A DNA stretch of 64,000 nucleotides, from NCBI GenBank assembly GCA_021234155.1, contig JAJEKV010000033.1, positions 10,550,163 to 10,614,162 on the forward strand, written 5' to 3'. The DNA comes from Isoetes taiwanensis (Eukaryota > Streptophyta > Lycopodiopsida > Isoetales > Isoetaceae). Each line of letters opens with the position of its first letter. Position 1 is the first letter of the stretch. The translations under genes and the position numbers were made by a program. Below are positions 48,199-61,115 of the stretch, in pieces. The notes beneath the pieces are model-generated. The model worked only from the letters and a program-made list of their open reading frames with translations. It had not been told where the DNA came from and searched no databases.

Positions 48199-50900
48199 CG
48201 CCCTAATTTAGAACACCCGAAACCCTTCTCTGCAAATGGGCGCCCTCCATATCCACATCAAATGTGAATACTAATCGCCCAATTCGCCTTGACCCAATTC
48301 CGGCGCCCATCCACCTTCTCCGAGTCTCAAACATGGAGAAAAATGTAAACTCATCCCTTTCTGGCATCTGCGAAGGTTAAAGAAACGCCTCCCTTAATGT
48401 CTTTGCTTCGTTTCTTTCCTCCATAGCCAGTACCCACTTCCGATCTTAACAGCCCCCTAATTCCTGCTGTAAATCTTCATCAAGGCCACAATGCAAGTGA
48501 ATCGAGCCTTCAATTTCGAAATTCAAACTTGTAACAGCCAAAATTTTGAGGCATTTGGTTGCAGATCTTCAAATTTAAGGCCTACTACGGCTGTTGGGGA
48601 GTTTTGCCCCCTCATCATGGATGGATTTAAAACCAAAACAGCGGGTTCATGCACAACCCACATGGCTGGTAGGGTGTATGATGAACCCAGGCATTAAATT
48701 GCGGAAAACTGCATTAAGAATTAAACCCTCTAGCACTGGGATTTCCAAAACAGTCTCATTTAATTCTGTGCTTTTATGACCACCTGCTGAGATGCCTCCA
48801 GCCGAGCGTCCCTGCTAAAAACCCTCCTAAAACCCCCTTCAAAACTAGTTTTGAACAGCCATGTCGGCGCCATATCTGCACTAGAAGATCTGCTTAATTA
48901 GCATTGCATCGTGCAGGATTTGATCTTTTTTTTTCCTCAACAGTATGTTTTGCCTCCAAATCCAAATTCAAATTTGTGATGGGTAGATCGTGGGGTATTA
49001 TTCTGTTGTAGTTAGTTGCTAAACCTTTGACCTTTGTTTAAAATGTTTCCATAACCAGTGTTTCCAATGTAAGGTATTTGTGTCTCAATCTAGCAATATC
49101 TATATCTTATCATTTTCAAGTGCGCTTGTGATTGACACAATAAATAATTTTACTACCATTTTTCACGCCTGGTTATGGGTCGTGGCACGATCATCACCGT
49201 GGGTTATTCTACGGGATGGAATCACCCACCGTTGGGATTGCGCCATATCAGCACGACCAGGGTAACTTTATTGCGTTCCATTTTTCACAATCTAGTAATA
49301 CCTTTGGCACTAATTTCAAGCACCCATGTGAGTGACATAAATAATTTTACCACCATTTTTATCCCAATCTAGTAATATCTTGTCTTGAAGGCCATCATTT
49401 GTAATTGCATATAGCCTAGTGAGGGACAAATATATACTTTTTCTACCATCTTTATTCCAATCTAGTAATATCTTGTCTTGAAGGACACTATTTTCAAGTA
49501 TAATTTTGCTACCTTTTTATAGTGTTCATCACTTCCATGCTTTTGTCTCATTCAACTAGACATGTGATTTGTGCGCCTCTAGACATAAAGAAGTGAAGGC
49601 ATGCAGTACGATGATTATACTAGCAGAAACTCCTAGTATTAGAATAATTGAATGCAATGTATAATAAGATGAAAACTATGTTCCATTAAGGTGAGTTCAT
49701 GGGCCACAAGATTGCGAAATATGAGGGTATCACCAGAAGGGGCTTCATCCAAGAAGGGGCTTCATCCAAGGACTACTTCTGTTCTTTGTGGTATTGTCCA
49801 TGTGATACAAGTGAGCGTAATGTCTTTGTAGTAGTCTTTCTTTTTATTTGGTTTGGCATTGGTTTCCATACCAAGGGAATGCGTATTCCCAGTGTTCGCT
49901 CTCCCTTTGGAGACATGAGTTCTCTTATGGTTCATACTATGAATACCTTTCTTCTCAAACGCCACTAGAGAAGCCATATTTTCATAGCTTCTCTTTCATA
50001 ACTTCTCCTATATTTTGTTTCTAAATCATTTTCTAGGTGGATTGGAGCAAAAGCGACGTTAGAAGATAAGATAAGATAAGATAAGAAGCGACGTTAGAAG
50101 AAGGTGTGCTTCAATTTTTTTTCCTATAGCTTCCTTTGCCATGTCCTTGATTTTTATGTGGCAACACCAATCTCCATATGCCACGCATCCTGTTACACGG
50201 TTTGCAAGAGAGTTGCTCTAAAATATGTGATGTTTTTTATTTCTCTTGCAATCGTCGTCCTTTTCGTGTGTACACTTGCAGACAGATGAACCAATCGAAG
50301 CGTCTAGTGTGGTGGCCTATGTGTTTGTATACAGTAGGAATTCCATCTCATCAAGCATGTGTAGGTCGGAACTGATAGCATGGATGAAGAAGTGAATTCA
50401 TATCATCAATCTCTTTTCATCCCCCTTAATTGACAGCAAGCACAGACCCAATGTTCGGCTGTTGTTATGAGCACATCGCCTGCGTTTCGGTTGGATTACA
50501 ATAAAGTCGAGGACTACAATTAACTTTTGGTCAAGGACCCCTTCCGCATATTAGAACTCTCCAATCGTACATCAACGAAACGATAAGTTTGGTCAAGGTG
50601 CTTGTAAGTGCAATTGAGAGGTGTTTGGAAAAATGTAGAATCAGAAAATACCTTGAATGTTTTTATTGCACAAACTTTTTCTCAACATGCATGGATTGAT
50701 AATTAATACAAAGCTCTCAAAAGGCAGCTTTGACTTATGATAGACCCATGGCTTTATATCCAGTTTCTTAACAGGAAAGAAGGGACGGTATTTGGCACAA
50801 TATATTCTTCTTACTTGCTATAAATCTCAAGCCATTCTGGAGGAGATTCTTGTATAAGCCAATGATGGTCCTTGGTGATATTTCTTTGCAACAATACTCT
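48199..50900. other. 5' flank of histidine kinase and gene-poor stretch
   Basis: No gene was found. Imperfect tandem repeats of about 90 bp starting CAATCTAG(C/T)AATA(T/C)C lie at about 49087, 49288, 49372 and 49467. A GATAA run at 50066-50083 lies between two copies of GCGACGTTAGAAG. A lone GGGATGGAATCACCC site is near 49216. Confidence 0.5.
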
Positions 50901-50939
50901 ACTTGTTCGATTAAGTACATGACATTTATGAGGTCTCAG

Positions 50940-51290
50940 ATGGTGGTTCCAACACGGTCCGGGTCGATCCGGCTCTAATGGCAAAAGATGTGGAACGAGT
51001 CGTACAACATCTCGAGAAATGGTAAAACCATGGACTTGCATGTTTAATAGGGCCCTTCGTGAAGAATTCTCTTCAGACTGGACAATCAGCATAATGGTCC
51101 AATTTAAAAGGCTAGTGATAGAATTTGTCCTTCTAATTACCGCACCATAATGGGGGGTTCTTAAGCTTGCAAAGTATTTTATTGGGATCTTTAGCGAAAC
51201 TTTTTGCATTTTCTTTGGGGGCAAAGTTATGCGGCATTAAGGCAATTTCGAGATAGGTTCGGACCCAACATTATTGACCATATTTTCAAA
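50940..51290 (+). mobile_element. LINE reverse-transcriptase fragment
   Basis: On the plus strand, FNRALREEFSSDWTIS (from about 51040) is followed in a shifted frame by CPSNYRTIM and, near 51280, a DHIF motif. This is the start of a LINE reverse-transcriptase domain and matches the ALFNGALQEG...TNYRTIMVG segment of the LINE at 7-9.5 kb. Several frameshifts and stops make it dead. Confidence 0.7.
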
Positions 51291-51320
51291 GTATAAGAAA
51301 TCTGCGCTTACTCTTTTTCA

Positions 51321-51978
51321 ATGATTTTAATTGAAATTCAGGACACGTTAAAATCTCCTCTGGAGCATGAAGAGGGCCACATTCATGGGCATTTTAACCA
51401 TTACTATGTTCTATATGTCAGTAGGTTGCTTTGGCTATGCATCATTTGGAAACCATACACATGGAAACCTTCTTACAAGCTTTTTCTTCTACAATCTTTT
51501 TTGGCTTATTGATTTTGCCAATGCATGCATAGCCATTCATCTACGGGGAGCCTATTAGGTACCCTTTATATTTCTTTTTCCTTTGCTTTATATTTCCTTA
51601 TTATATTTGTATATATTCCTTTGTTTTTCTTATTACATTTTTTAGCACTTTTGCACAAATGTGAGTCCAGCCTTTCCTCGGGTCCAGCCTTTCCTGCACT
51701 GTGAGGCTATCCACGTTGCAGCAAGATGGGTATTTTTACCATGTGGATCATGTATCCAATGTTTGATCACATCTATGGACAAGAAAAATAGAGAAAATTC
51801 CAAGTCCATTACGCAAGCGAAAAGGGCATCTTCGCTTTCGTTTGTCGCTAACTGTTGCGTTCCAGCTGGGGTTTTGGCATCGCTACAGACTCTGATGTAT
51901 ATATGGTTCTTTATTAAGTTTATTCAACACAATTTTGAGAACTCAAATGCCATGTTAAGCTATTGTTGGGCTTGTTAG
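51321..51978 (+). pseudogene. amino acid permease (AAP family) pseudogene fragment
   Basis: The frame at 51321 reads IEIQDTLKSP. After a one-base shift, the frame at 51367 reads MKRATFMGIL, GCFGYASFGNHTHGNLL and FWLIDFANACIAIHL, the signature of the central transmembrane region of plant AAP-type amino acid/proton symporters. The exon ends TAT TAG|GT where the family has Gln at the splice junction, so a CAG-to-TAG change stops the frame exactly at the donor. A weak continuation lies at about 51661-51978. Only one or two exons are present out of a full gene. It directly follows LINE debris. Confidence 0.8.
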
Positions 51979-52420
51979 GGTGTCGTCCATGCTAGTAGCA
52001 GTCTTTTAGTCTTTCTTCCTAAGGCACAATGAGAATCGAGTGTCCTATTGGGTTCAAAAAACGCATATTGAGGTTGAGATGATAAATACATGTATTATAA
52101 CCCTCGCCAGGCTCTTTAGGTTCAGATCGCGCAAAAGGCATATGCTCTGGGCTATTTGCTTCATATTTTGCCCATTGTACCTGCTTTAGCTTTACAACGT
52201 ATTATATTTTGCTAAACAGTGTCATTGCCAAATAGGGGACATCTAAATTTTTGGACGTGTTTATATAGCATTTGAATACATCATGAAATGCAATTTTGAG
52301 AGGTTTATTTTTTACTCTTCTTAATTAATTTAATAAATTTATTTTGTAGCCTAGAGACGACGCTAGAGACAGCGTTAGAGAGAGAAGGTATTGCATTTTC
52401 ATGTCAGTACTATTATTTCG

Positions 52421-53215
52421 TCATAACTTTTGATTCATAGTTCTGTTTCAGGTGAAATTTGCATCATTTGAAAAGTCTTTCAAAGATCTTTCCAAGGATA
52501 TATAGTTTTCTATAATTGGATAAGAGTTGATGGTGAAAACAACAAATTTCCGGTCGGATTTAGGGTTTTTGCATTTCAATGGCTTGATATTATATTTTTT
52601 CTCATAACTGTTCAGTCAAACCTCTATTTTAGGTGAAGTTTATGCTTATGAAAAGCTCTCACAGTAAGCTTTTCAAAGATATCTAATTTGCCTATATTTC
52701 GCCAAGATTTGGGTATGAAAACAACAAATGTATAGTCGGATTTAAGGTTTTGTTGCTTTCCAATTATGTGGTATTACATTTTTACTTATAACTCTGCAAT
52801 CGGAGCTCTGTTTGAGGTGAAATTTATGCCAATGGAAGACCTTTCCAAGGATATCTTGTTTGGATATGTTTGGCTAAGGTTTAAGGGTAAAAAACTATAA
52901 ATTTATAATCAGAGTTAGGTTTTGCTACTTTTCAATAACTCGATATTACATTTTTTCTCATAACTATTCAACCAAAGCTTTGTTTTAGGTGAAACTTGTG
53001 CCAACAAAAAGCCCTCAAAGAGATCTTTCCAAAGATATCTAATTTTGCCTATATTTAGCCAAGATTTGGGTATGAAAGTAGCAAGTGTACAAAAAAGGAT
53101 TTGTTTTATTGCTTTCCAATCGCTTGATACTATATTACTTCCTATAACTATTCAATCAGAGCTTTATTTCAGATGAGATTGACATAAATGGAAAGTTATT
53201 TCAGAGATACTATTA
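52421..53215 (+). repeat. tandem repeat, about 180-bp period, five units
   Basis: Units begin near 52421, 52602, 52786, 52958 and 53142 with (T/C)(C/T)ATAACT and share AGGTGAAATTTATGC, TTTCCAA(A/G)GATATCT, AAGATTTGGGTATGAAA and GTCGGATTTA-like blocks. Similarity between units is modest, perhaps 70-75%. There is no coding capacity. The period is in the range of plant satellite monomers. Confidence 0.8.
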
Positions 53216-53457
53216 GGGATATCCATTTTATATGTCCTTTCCAATATATGAATACGGAATCAATGAATTTCTTGTTGGACTTCCCATGCATGGAGAGATA
53301 TCACAAATGGAGCTATTAACGAAATGCAGTAGTACCAACGAGATAATGAAAATTCTAGGAGGGACTCTAGTAAGTACATAAAGCTCAAAGTAGGTAAAGA
53401 CGAATTTAAGAATTGTCTCTTCTTTTAAAAACAATGCTTAATTACAAGTTGCTAGAG

Positions 53458-53905
53458 TGGCTATGCCCCATCAGCTTTCCACACTATGTAATATTTGGCA
53501 GGACTGTATGGTACTCCCATTGCTGCCACAGTGTATCTCTATACTCTATACTCACAAATCAGGACTGTGCGGTTTATACCACCGCTAATTAATCAATGTT
53601 ATAGTGGCTATGCCTCATCAGCAACCCACACAACCGAGTGGTTTTTCCACCGATGTATAAACTAACAATAATAACTAATGAAAGCAGGGTTGTGTGGTAC
53701 TCCCATCGCTGCTATGATATATTTATATGCTACCAACAAATCAGGATTGTGCGTTTTATATCGCCATTGATGATATGTTGTCTAGAGTGGCAATGCTCCA
53801 TCAGCCCCACACGTGACGAAATGATTTGGTCATAGTGTGTACCTGATGACATATACTAGGATAGCAGGACTGTGTGGTACTCCCATTGCTGCTACGGTAT
53901 GTGTT
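53458..53905 (+). repeat. second tandem repeat, about 180-bp period
   Basis: GTGGCTATGCCCCATCAGC-like blocks (about 53457, 53603, 53787) alternate with GGACTGTGTGGTACTCCCAT-like blocks (53501, 53688, 53867). That gives about two and a half units with period 179-187 bp. The sequence is unrelated to the array just before it. Confidence 0.75.
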
Positions 53906-54069
53906 TATAAGCAAACGCATGGACTGTGGAATATATATGACTGAAATGCACAATGACGGGAATTGAAAAAAAGGACTGATGCTTAGAGGGAGAAATCGAA
54001 TGGGGCAATCCTCGGTAAGTTCAGGCAGAAGGGGTGGGGTAGCAATAGGCAGAATGGTGTAAAAAGTTG

Positions 54070-56418
54070 TTTTTTTTTTTTTTTTTTTTTGAGTGAATGG
54101 GGTTTTTTTCATTAATTATAGAAAAAGGTACAACATAGTGAGTGAACCTTTATAGATAGGCTACTCATAATAAAGCAAGCAAATGAACATAAATGAAAAA
54201 GGTGCTGCTGTAAGCACATATATGTAATATGATGACAAAAGCAGTAGTGAACTGTAAGGATAGTGCTGCTACTGAGTGTGTTAGCAGCATAAGTGAACAC
54301 ACTTATCAGAGCAATTCCTGCAGAGAAGAAGTAGATGTTAATAAGCTGTAGATATTATATGCTAGTCTGTTTCAAGCCAAAAGGGATAAGTGCTGGTCAC
54401 TGATTTGGGATGGTGGGATGATTTATGTGAAAGTGATAGGAATTTAGGAATTCATAGTGAGCTCGAAAGTTTGGCTGAAGTATGAGAGTTCTGCCATTTC
54501 CCCAGTTTAGCTCAGTGATCAACCTGTCTGCATTGGTAGTGGACATCAGAATTATTAATGTGCCATATGCATCTGCCAGCCCCCTGTGATGGTAGTAGCA
54601 TTCCCTGTAATACTCAAATTGCTGATTTGTCATTCTTCTACTGTTACTCTCCATGAACCACCATATGTCGTGCATTAGGTATGTGCTTCTGCAGAACTCC
54701 ATAGCCCAATCTAATTCTACATCAGGTATGTCAATTATGTCTATATCCGTGATCCCTCTAACTGTGCCTGTCTACATATTATGTGTGTATTGTATGTCAT
54801 GTACCAGCCTCTGCCCTGGAAAAAGTCTGTACTCTGCAGGCTCCACTGAAGTGCCAAAGTCTCTACTAAGGCTGCTCATGTAATCTAGGAGAAATGCATT
54901 GAGTGTCAGTAAGTAAATCATGACAATTTAGTTTGAACAATCTATGAGCTCCTATGAATTGACCTATATTTAACCATTGTGTATCCAAATCATCTTTGTG
55001 CAAGTGTTTTTGACTGGTGGCAACCATCTCAATGTCATATACAACTTGAGTTTTAATCCAGGACATAGATATTTGTTTTCCTCCATATTGGCACCTGTTT
55101 CTATGCTTCCAGACATTCCATAATGCAATGCAACATAAAGTATTCTTATAAGCAACATCATTCATCATAAATTCAAGTAAAGTAGCAGGACAATTTATAT
55201 GAAAGGTATTTTCAAACCATTCCCAAAAGCTAGTAAGCTTTACACAGCCAAATATGTGCTCCATAGATTCAACATAGCTGCAACCAAGGGGGCAGTAAGG
55301 ATTAACTGAATTTGTTGCAGAGTTGGAGTGCCTTGAGATAATTTCCAGACATGGCACACTCTTATTTGCAATTAACCATGCAAAATAAGAAATTTTGGGG
55401 GGCAAGTAGGAGAGCCAGATATTCTTGAACAGTCTGAATGCAGTGTCATCTGAAAGGTCCCAATAGAGCTTAGATTTGGAAGGTACATGAGGCTTATTTA
55501 AACAGGTATAAACCTTGGATACATTGTAACTGGGTTTACCACAGAGGGTCCATTCAGCAGTGATAGGATTGTGGTGAAAGTTGACATTGCCAATTCTTTG
55601 CATGATGAATCTGTATACAATTTTATCTGAAGAACTGCCTCTGATTCGATTTTTCAGATTGGTCCAGGAGATCCACCTTGTGTTTTCCCAGAGATCACCA
55701 AGATGTAATATACCATAAGACATCCATTTTTTATAAAGCTTTAGGTGGTTTATGGCCAGAGGTGTAGTATTATCTCTGGAGAAATTGGGATTCCAGAATA
55801 AACTTGTGTTGGAGTGACTGTTTTCAATAGCAGAAATATCAAAGGTTTTGTGAACCTTGTTCCAAGCCTGAATGAAACTTTTAATGAGAGGGGAAGTATT
55901 AGGGGCAGGTTTCAAAGTTGTGAAAGCTGAGGAAGGCAAGCTATGGCTGATGGAAGGATGCCCCTTGGGATGAATTTGCGGGATGACCAATATTTAATGA
56001 AGACCATGGCTGGATTGTTGTGACTGAATAATGATTTCCAGATGTACTTCTCAGCTAAGGCATAGCCCTGAAGGATCAAATTTTTGCATCCAAGGCCACC
56101 ATGTATCTTGCTTCTGATGATTGTGTTCCAGTTAACCATGTGATGATTCTTCCAGATAAAGTTCCTTACAATTCTCTCAATTTGCTGGTAAATGCATTTG
56201 GGAGCCAAAAGAGCTGAGGAGTAATATATGTGAGAGGCAGCAATGACTGAGTTAGCAATTACTGTTCTCCCTGCCAGAGAGAGACAATTGCCATAATTGC
56301 CTAATTTCTTTCTGATTCTCGCAACTATAGAAGACCATAACTCTTTTAAACTGGGATTGAGTGACAGAGGCATACCTAGAAGGCTTGTTGTCTCAGTTGA
56401 TCTAATGCATAAAGTTGT
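54070..56418 (-). mobile_element. 5'-truncated L1-like LINE with poly-A tail
   Basis: A 21-T run at 54070-54090 is the poly-A tail of a minus-strand LINE. The frame 56430-55912 encodes the end of the reverse-transcriptase region (SLAGRTVIANSV, GGLGCKNL). After a frame change, 55990-54866 encodes the zf-RVT region (LPPKISYFAWLIANKSVPC, then CPLGCSYVESMEHIFGC). A last frame at 54702-54397 has no clear domain. The palm domain and all of ORF1/endonuclease are missing, as expected for 5' truncation during insertion. AAAGTTGT at 54063-54070 and 56411-56418 is a candidate short target duplication. Confidence 0.88.
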
Positions 56419-57267
56419 GAACGAATACATATATGTTCAAGATCACACAAAAATGATACTATGAGAGAAAAATGAAAAGATAAAAGGGGACGGAAACAAT
56501 AGGGCAAGCTTGTCAGCTTTGGATAAAACAAAGATTGTCAGCGGAAAAGGCAAAATGAATATAAATATTTGGGTTAAAAGACAGAAGTAGGACTTGAAAT
56601 CAAGGTTAGATGAGAGATGTCAGTTACAAGTTACCAATTTTTAGTTCTCTAGTCTTAAAAACTCAAGGATACACACAATTGTGAAGGTCACAAAAAGATT
56701 GTACGGAGAACGAAAAGATCAGAAAAACTGGGGCAGGCTTGTTAGCTTCTGAAAAATGTCAGTTTCGAGAAGTATTGTCAGTTTTAAGAAAGGGAACACA
56801 AGACCTGCAAATTATGTGAGCTTGGAGAAATAGAAGACGAATGGCACATATAGAATAGATGTCCAGCCTAAGAACAGATCAGGAAAGAAATCTCGAAAGT
56901 AGAATGGGAAACAAGAGTGGACAACGGCACACGGGATAGTTCCAGAGCAAAATGGACAGCGATAGCCATCCAACGAATTAGAAGAGCATGAGAGCAGATA
57001 CAAGAAGTTAGAAAGTATAAATTACAATTCTGATAGCATGGATAATGCATGCGTGCCATAAGGCCATAAAGGGCTAACATGTAGGGAAGGAGGATGGTTT
57101 TTTCCCATATTGGATTTTTTTCATCGTTCTCCTTCCAGACCTGAAACTGGGAACAATCGGCCATTTTTTTGTCAAATGCTATAAACGATGTTAAATCGGG
57201 GTTTGAAGTTGTGTTCACATCATGTACACCAGTCATTGGGCCTCAGGGGCCAAATATGATGTTAATA

Positions 57268-57301
<34 letters not shown>

Positions 57302-57455
57302 TTTATTGCATCTATTGTTGCATTTCGTGCTATCAATGGCAAGACTGTGTGCTATAGAAATCTACCTTCCTTTCTCAATCCAGGTGCCCATTTATAGTTT
57401 TTGCTTGTTACTTAAAACTTTGATGCATCCATATTCGATTTTGCTAGTCTAATAT
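56419..57455. other. no gene seen
   Basis: This is purine-rich sequence without assignable genes. It includes a (TTAC)n run at about 57271-57304. Confidence 0.5.
57271..57304 (+). repeat. (TTAC)n microsatellite
   Basis: About eight copies of a tetranucleotide, directly visible. Confidence 0.95.
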
Positions 57456-57758
57456 TTGTTTCCTCAGTTGGTTCCCCATTCAATTGATTGCTATGTTCTT
57501 CTGGAACAAGTTAAAAATTTTAAGTTCCACACCAGTACCTCTATGGTCATGTCAAGTGCCGGGGTCAAAAAGACTTTTCTATACTTGTTTCAATCATCTC
57601 AAGTAGTAAATATTATCATCGGTTCCCATATCTCCATTCCAGTAGAAGAACCGATTCCACCGACACTCGAAACAAGTGTGATTGGTGTGACTAGTTGTAA
57701 AGCTCTGCTCTATAACAGTTGTACTGCATTGCATAGAAAGCTTTCCAACATGTCGTAA
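57456..57758 (+). other. coding-like ORF, possible exon of unknown gene
   Basis: This 100-residue frame contains a regular beta-rich stretch (KKTFLYLFQSSQVVNIIIG and SIPVEEPIPPTLETSVIG). It could be an exon of the same plus-strand gene as the OB-fold exons at 61-62 kb, but the link is not shown. Confidence 0.3.
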
Positions 57759-57869
57759 CTTGTTGCCTAATACAAATATCCCAATATGTGGTTGTAGTGA
57801 ACTCCACTTTTAGGTACTTGTGTGCTTGCAGGGGGTGTACCAATAATGGACCACTTAAGAATCATGGAC

Positions 57870-57870
<1 letters not shown>

Positions 57871-57968
<98 letters not shown>
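57871..57968 (+). repeat. (GATA)n microsatellite
   Basis: About 24 nearly perfect GATA/TAGA copies are present. The minus-strand open frame with LSIYLSIY repeats is a by-product. Confidence 0.98.
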
Positions 57969-58283
57969 CATTGAAAGTAAAATATCTTTGTCAATTAAAA
58001 TGCATGGTTTAAATGCTCTTGGTTAAGGGTATTGCATATACTTTTCTTGGCAAAAAAATGTGTATATATAGCCCATGAAATCTCCACATGAAATGAGTCT
58101 ATCTATAAATTCAACGAATCATTCAAATACCCTATTATGTTCAAGATTGGATGATCAAGATTGAACTCAAGTTGTTGACACACTTTATTCAAAGGTTGAG
58201 ATTGAGACAATAATAACGCGTTGAGCCACTATTGGCTAGATTGATCTATTTTACCATGATCCACTACATCCATTTTTTGTTTA

Positions 58284-58325
58284 GGTCCCATAGGCTGATT
58301 GGTCTTCGTGGACGATAAATTTCAT
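58284..58325 (+). mobile_element. isolated LINE 3' end
   Basis: GGTCCCATAGGC...TTGGTCT(T)CGTGGACGATAAA matches the minus-strand 3' end of the LINE at 6.92-9.5 kb, with about four differences in 37. Here it is on the plus strand with no coding part, so it is an extreme 5' truncation or a decayed copy. Confidence 0.7.
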
Positions 58326-58329
58326 ACCA

Positions 58330-60443
58330 TGCTCCATTATCGGTGACCCTTCCTTAGTTCGCATACGCTAATATTATTGTTTAAGTTCGCGTACGCATAA
58401 TTTTTTTTTTCGGCATACATGAATTTTTTTGTTTCACGTAAGAGGACTTGTTCAGTTCGCCTACACGAACTTTTTCCGGTGCCAGCTTCTCTTTTTTTCT
58501 TGCCGTATTTTTGACGTATTACATTTCAAAACAGTGACATATCATACTTATCATATATCTGTAGTATAAATGTCTGGCATATTGAATTTGTCCCTGGTTA
58601 TAATGCATGCGATGCATGCTGCCACATGCCAAGAACAACGCAATAACATCTGTATTGAAACATATAAACATATGAACCAAACAAGACAAGGGAAACAAAC
58701 CAGATGAAGAACACAACGTATAAAGATCAAACACATCAAACTTGAGAAGAAAAGACCTATGAGATCAAAGACAACTAACTCCATACGATCCAAGAGAAAA
58801 ATTTCAAAAAAACTAAAACCGGCCCAGAACGTCTAGAAAACCCAACAAATCCAAAGAACCTGATCTAGAGATCCGGTGCAGAGAACCTGAATCTCGGCAA
58901 CAACAAGATATAGATTTGAAGGACACGAATTGCCTAAGCAATTCTGATTGCACAAGGGGTTTTCCGAATGAAAGACAATAACTTAGCAGGAGTAGGAGCA
59001 GAGGCAGCGATAGCTTACCTGCATTCACAATAGAAGAACAACACATGGCCGAAGCAAAAGCTCGACAGAAGCAACGAAAGAACAATTTGATGGAGAAGAA
59101 GCTATTGCCAAGACTAGTAGTTAACAACTCGATGGAAGAACAACTCGATAAAGAAGAAACGATTCAATGGTGAAGAACATTCACAACAAAAAGAACAAGA
59201 TGGAGAAAAGCAATTGCCAAGAGTACAAGTTAACCGTCACCTCAAAAATGAAGTGGAAGAATATTCACGCAAACTCAGAGTAGAAAGAACCTTGAAACAA
59301 AGAAACCCAACAATCTCAATCTTCCACATCTTATAGGGGCAAGATATCTATAGTCCAAATAGAAGATTTCTAAGGGTGCCATGGCCTCTCCGACATGGAT
59401 TGTTGTACCCAGATCTCGACCTGGGCAAAAAAGAATTGTTAACATATTATTTTTGGTTAAGGTCGAAAACCTGAACCGAGCAAGGTCAGATATTCACGGG
59501 AAGATGACGTCTAAACGCTTGGCAAAAATAATAATAATAATAATAAACTCAAGGTCAAATCTCCATGGGAAGATACTGGCAAAACAAGATGCTAACGCCT
59601 CAAGGGGTTGCCCGTTGGCGTTGGACCCTTTGGGATCTTGGGGATGGTGTGGAGAATTTATTAATAATAAACAATGTTTCTATTCTTCAACTTCAACTTG
59701 CTTTAATCATATTGATATAAGGTTTGCATGGCTAGAGAAGCATGTATAAGGCAACAATCATAAACACCTAATAGGGCTCACAATATGGAATAAGCAATGA
59801 GCATATCTACAGCTTATAGAGTTGTTATAAACATATGTTGATGGACATTTCGCCCCCTTGGGCCTCTCCACGTGATAGGTACAAGGACATAAAGCACCAT
59901 TGCCAACATTGATAAGTAGATCTTGAAATTTGTGGAGCAAAAACATGTATCAATAATGGGATTTGAATCGTTAACGGGTTTTCTATCATTGTAGCAGTAG
60001 CGCATTTTATGGAGTTTGAACCCATTGTAACCTAGTAGTGAAGGTGGCTACATATGGTGCGAGCAATAAATTAAAATCACGCAATACCCGTAGCTTGCAA
60101 TTGGGTCTGCTCTGGCTGCCATCGTTTTGTGCCTTAGCTTCACATAAGAACAAGAAATCTTCCTATTTGTCCAGAAAAAGCAACACCTAATTTTGGCTCT
60201 GAATGGGCGTGCGCTCACGCTTTGCCAAAAAACCGTCAACTTAAAAAAAAAAAAAAACGAAGCCACATTACAACATTAAAAACTACTCCACAGGGTCTTT
60301 TGTGGGCCTTATGATTGGGACATGGGATTGATTTTTGTGTAATGGCATGGTTTTTATAGAATGGAAATTTTAAGAGTTTACAAAGGTTGTGGTTTTGTAA
60401 AGGATCCCAATTTGGTTAGCAGGAGAAAATAACTCGAGTTTGA
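58330..60443. other. no gene assigned
   Basis: AGTTCGC(A/G)TACGC-like words recur at about 58358-58470. An (AAT)n run lies near 59528-59545 between two related blocks (AAGGTCA...GGGAAGAT). Open frames are short and domain-free. Confidence 0.45.
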
Positions 60444-60490
60444 ATGGAATGGTGGCACAGTATGACCACGACAAAGACACGACAAGCTAG

Positions 60491-61103
60491 ATGTGTGATT
60501 TTCAATCGCTCACTATTGTTCAGTTTAGTTCAATTCGTTTTGAGCAAGATCTTGAAGTTGTTGGTGGAGTTCTGTTCAATGGAGTTCGTTTTGGAAATGA
60601 ATCTGAGCCTTGTGATAACTTGGCACTTGACACTGTCACTGTTCCTTATATAAAGGATTTGAGTATGCGGCAATTGGAATTGTTGGTTTCTGAGCAATTC
60701 TTGGAAGTGTTGATTCCTGAGCAATTTTAGACTAGTTTTTGTTGGCATCTAGTTTTACGGTTGCTTCGATGCGAGTAGAAGACTTGAATTATGCCAATGC
60801 TTTTAGCCAATGTAATGATTCCATTAATTCAGAGATGGAATTATCTGAATTAAACCGTCTATTTTATTTGGAGCCACCCGAATGCGGTTGCGAAATTGTT
60901 TTTTCTTGACGCAATTTCCAGGGAATTGTATACGTGTCCTTGTGCTTGTGCAATACAGACATACAAAGTGGATGGGCTCCTGTAAAGAATGTGTTGTGAT
61001 GGCAGATGTGGTAGATCGATATGCTTGTGAAACCATAGTGGTCGGTGCAGAAGGAAGTGGATTCCGTCGTGCACAACGGTTCCTTAAGCCTGGAACTTGT
61101 TAG
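60491..61103 (+). other. three coding-like ORFs, possible upstream exons
   Basis: Frames at 60491-60730 (start MCDFQSLTIVQFSSIRFEQD), 60769-60909 (core SELNRLFYLEPPECGCE) and about 60924-61103 (core VVGAEGSGFRRAQRFLKPG) follow one another on the plus strand. A plausible acceptor TTTCCAG at about 60921 precedes the third. They lie upstream of the OB-fold exons in the same orientation. Exon joins are not resolved, and I cannot name a family from them. Confidence 0.35.
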
Positions 61104-61115
61104 ATATCAAGAACT

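Noticed and set aside
57767-57994. LSIYLSIY-repeat protein
   Set aside because: It is translation of a GATA microsatellite.
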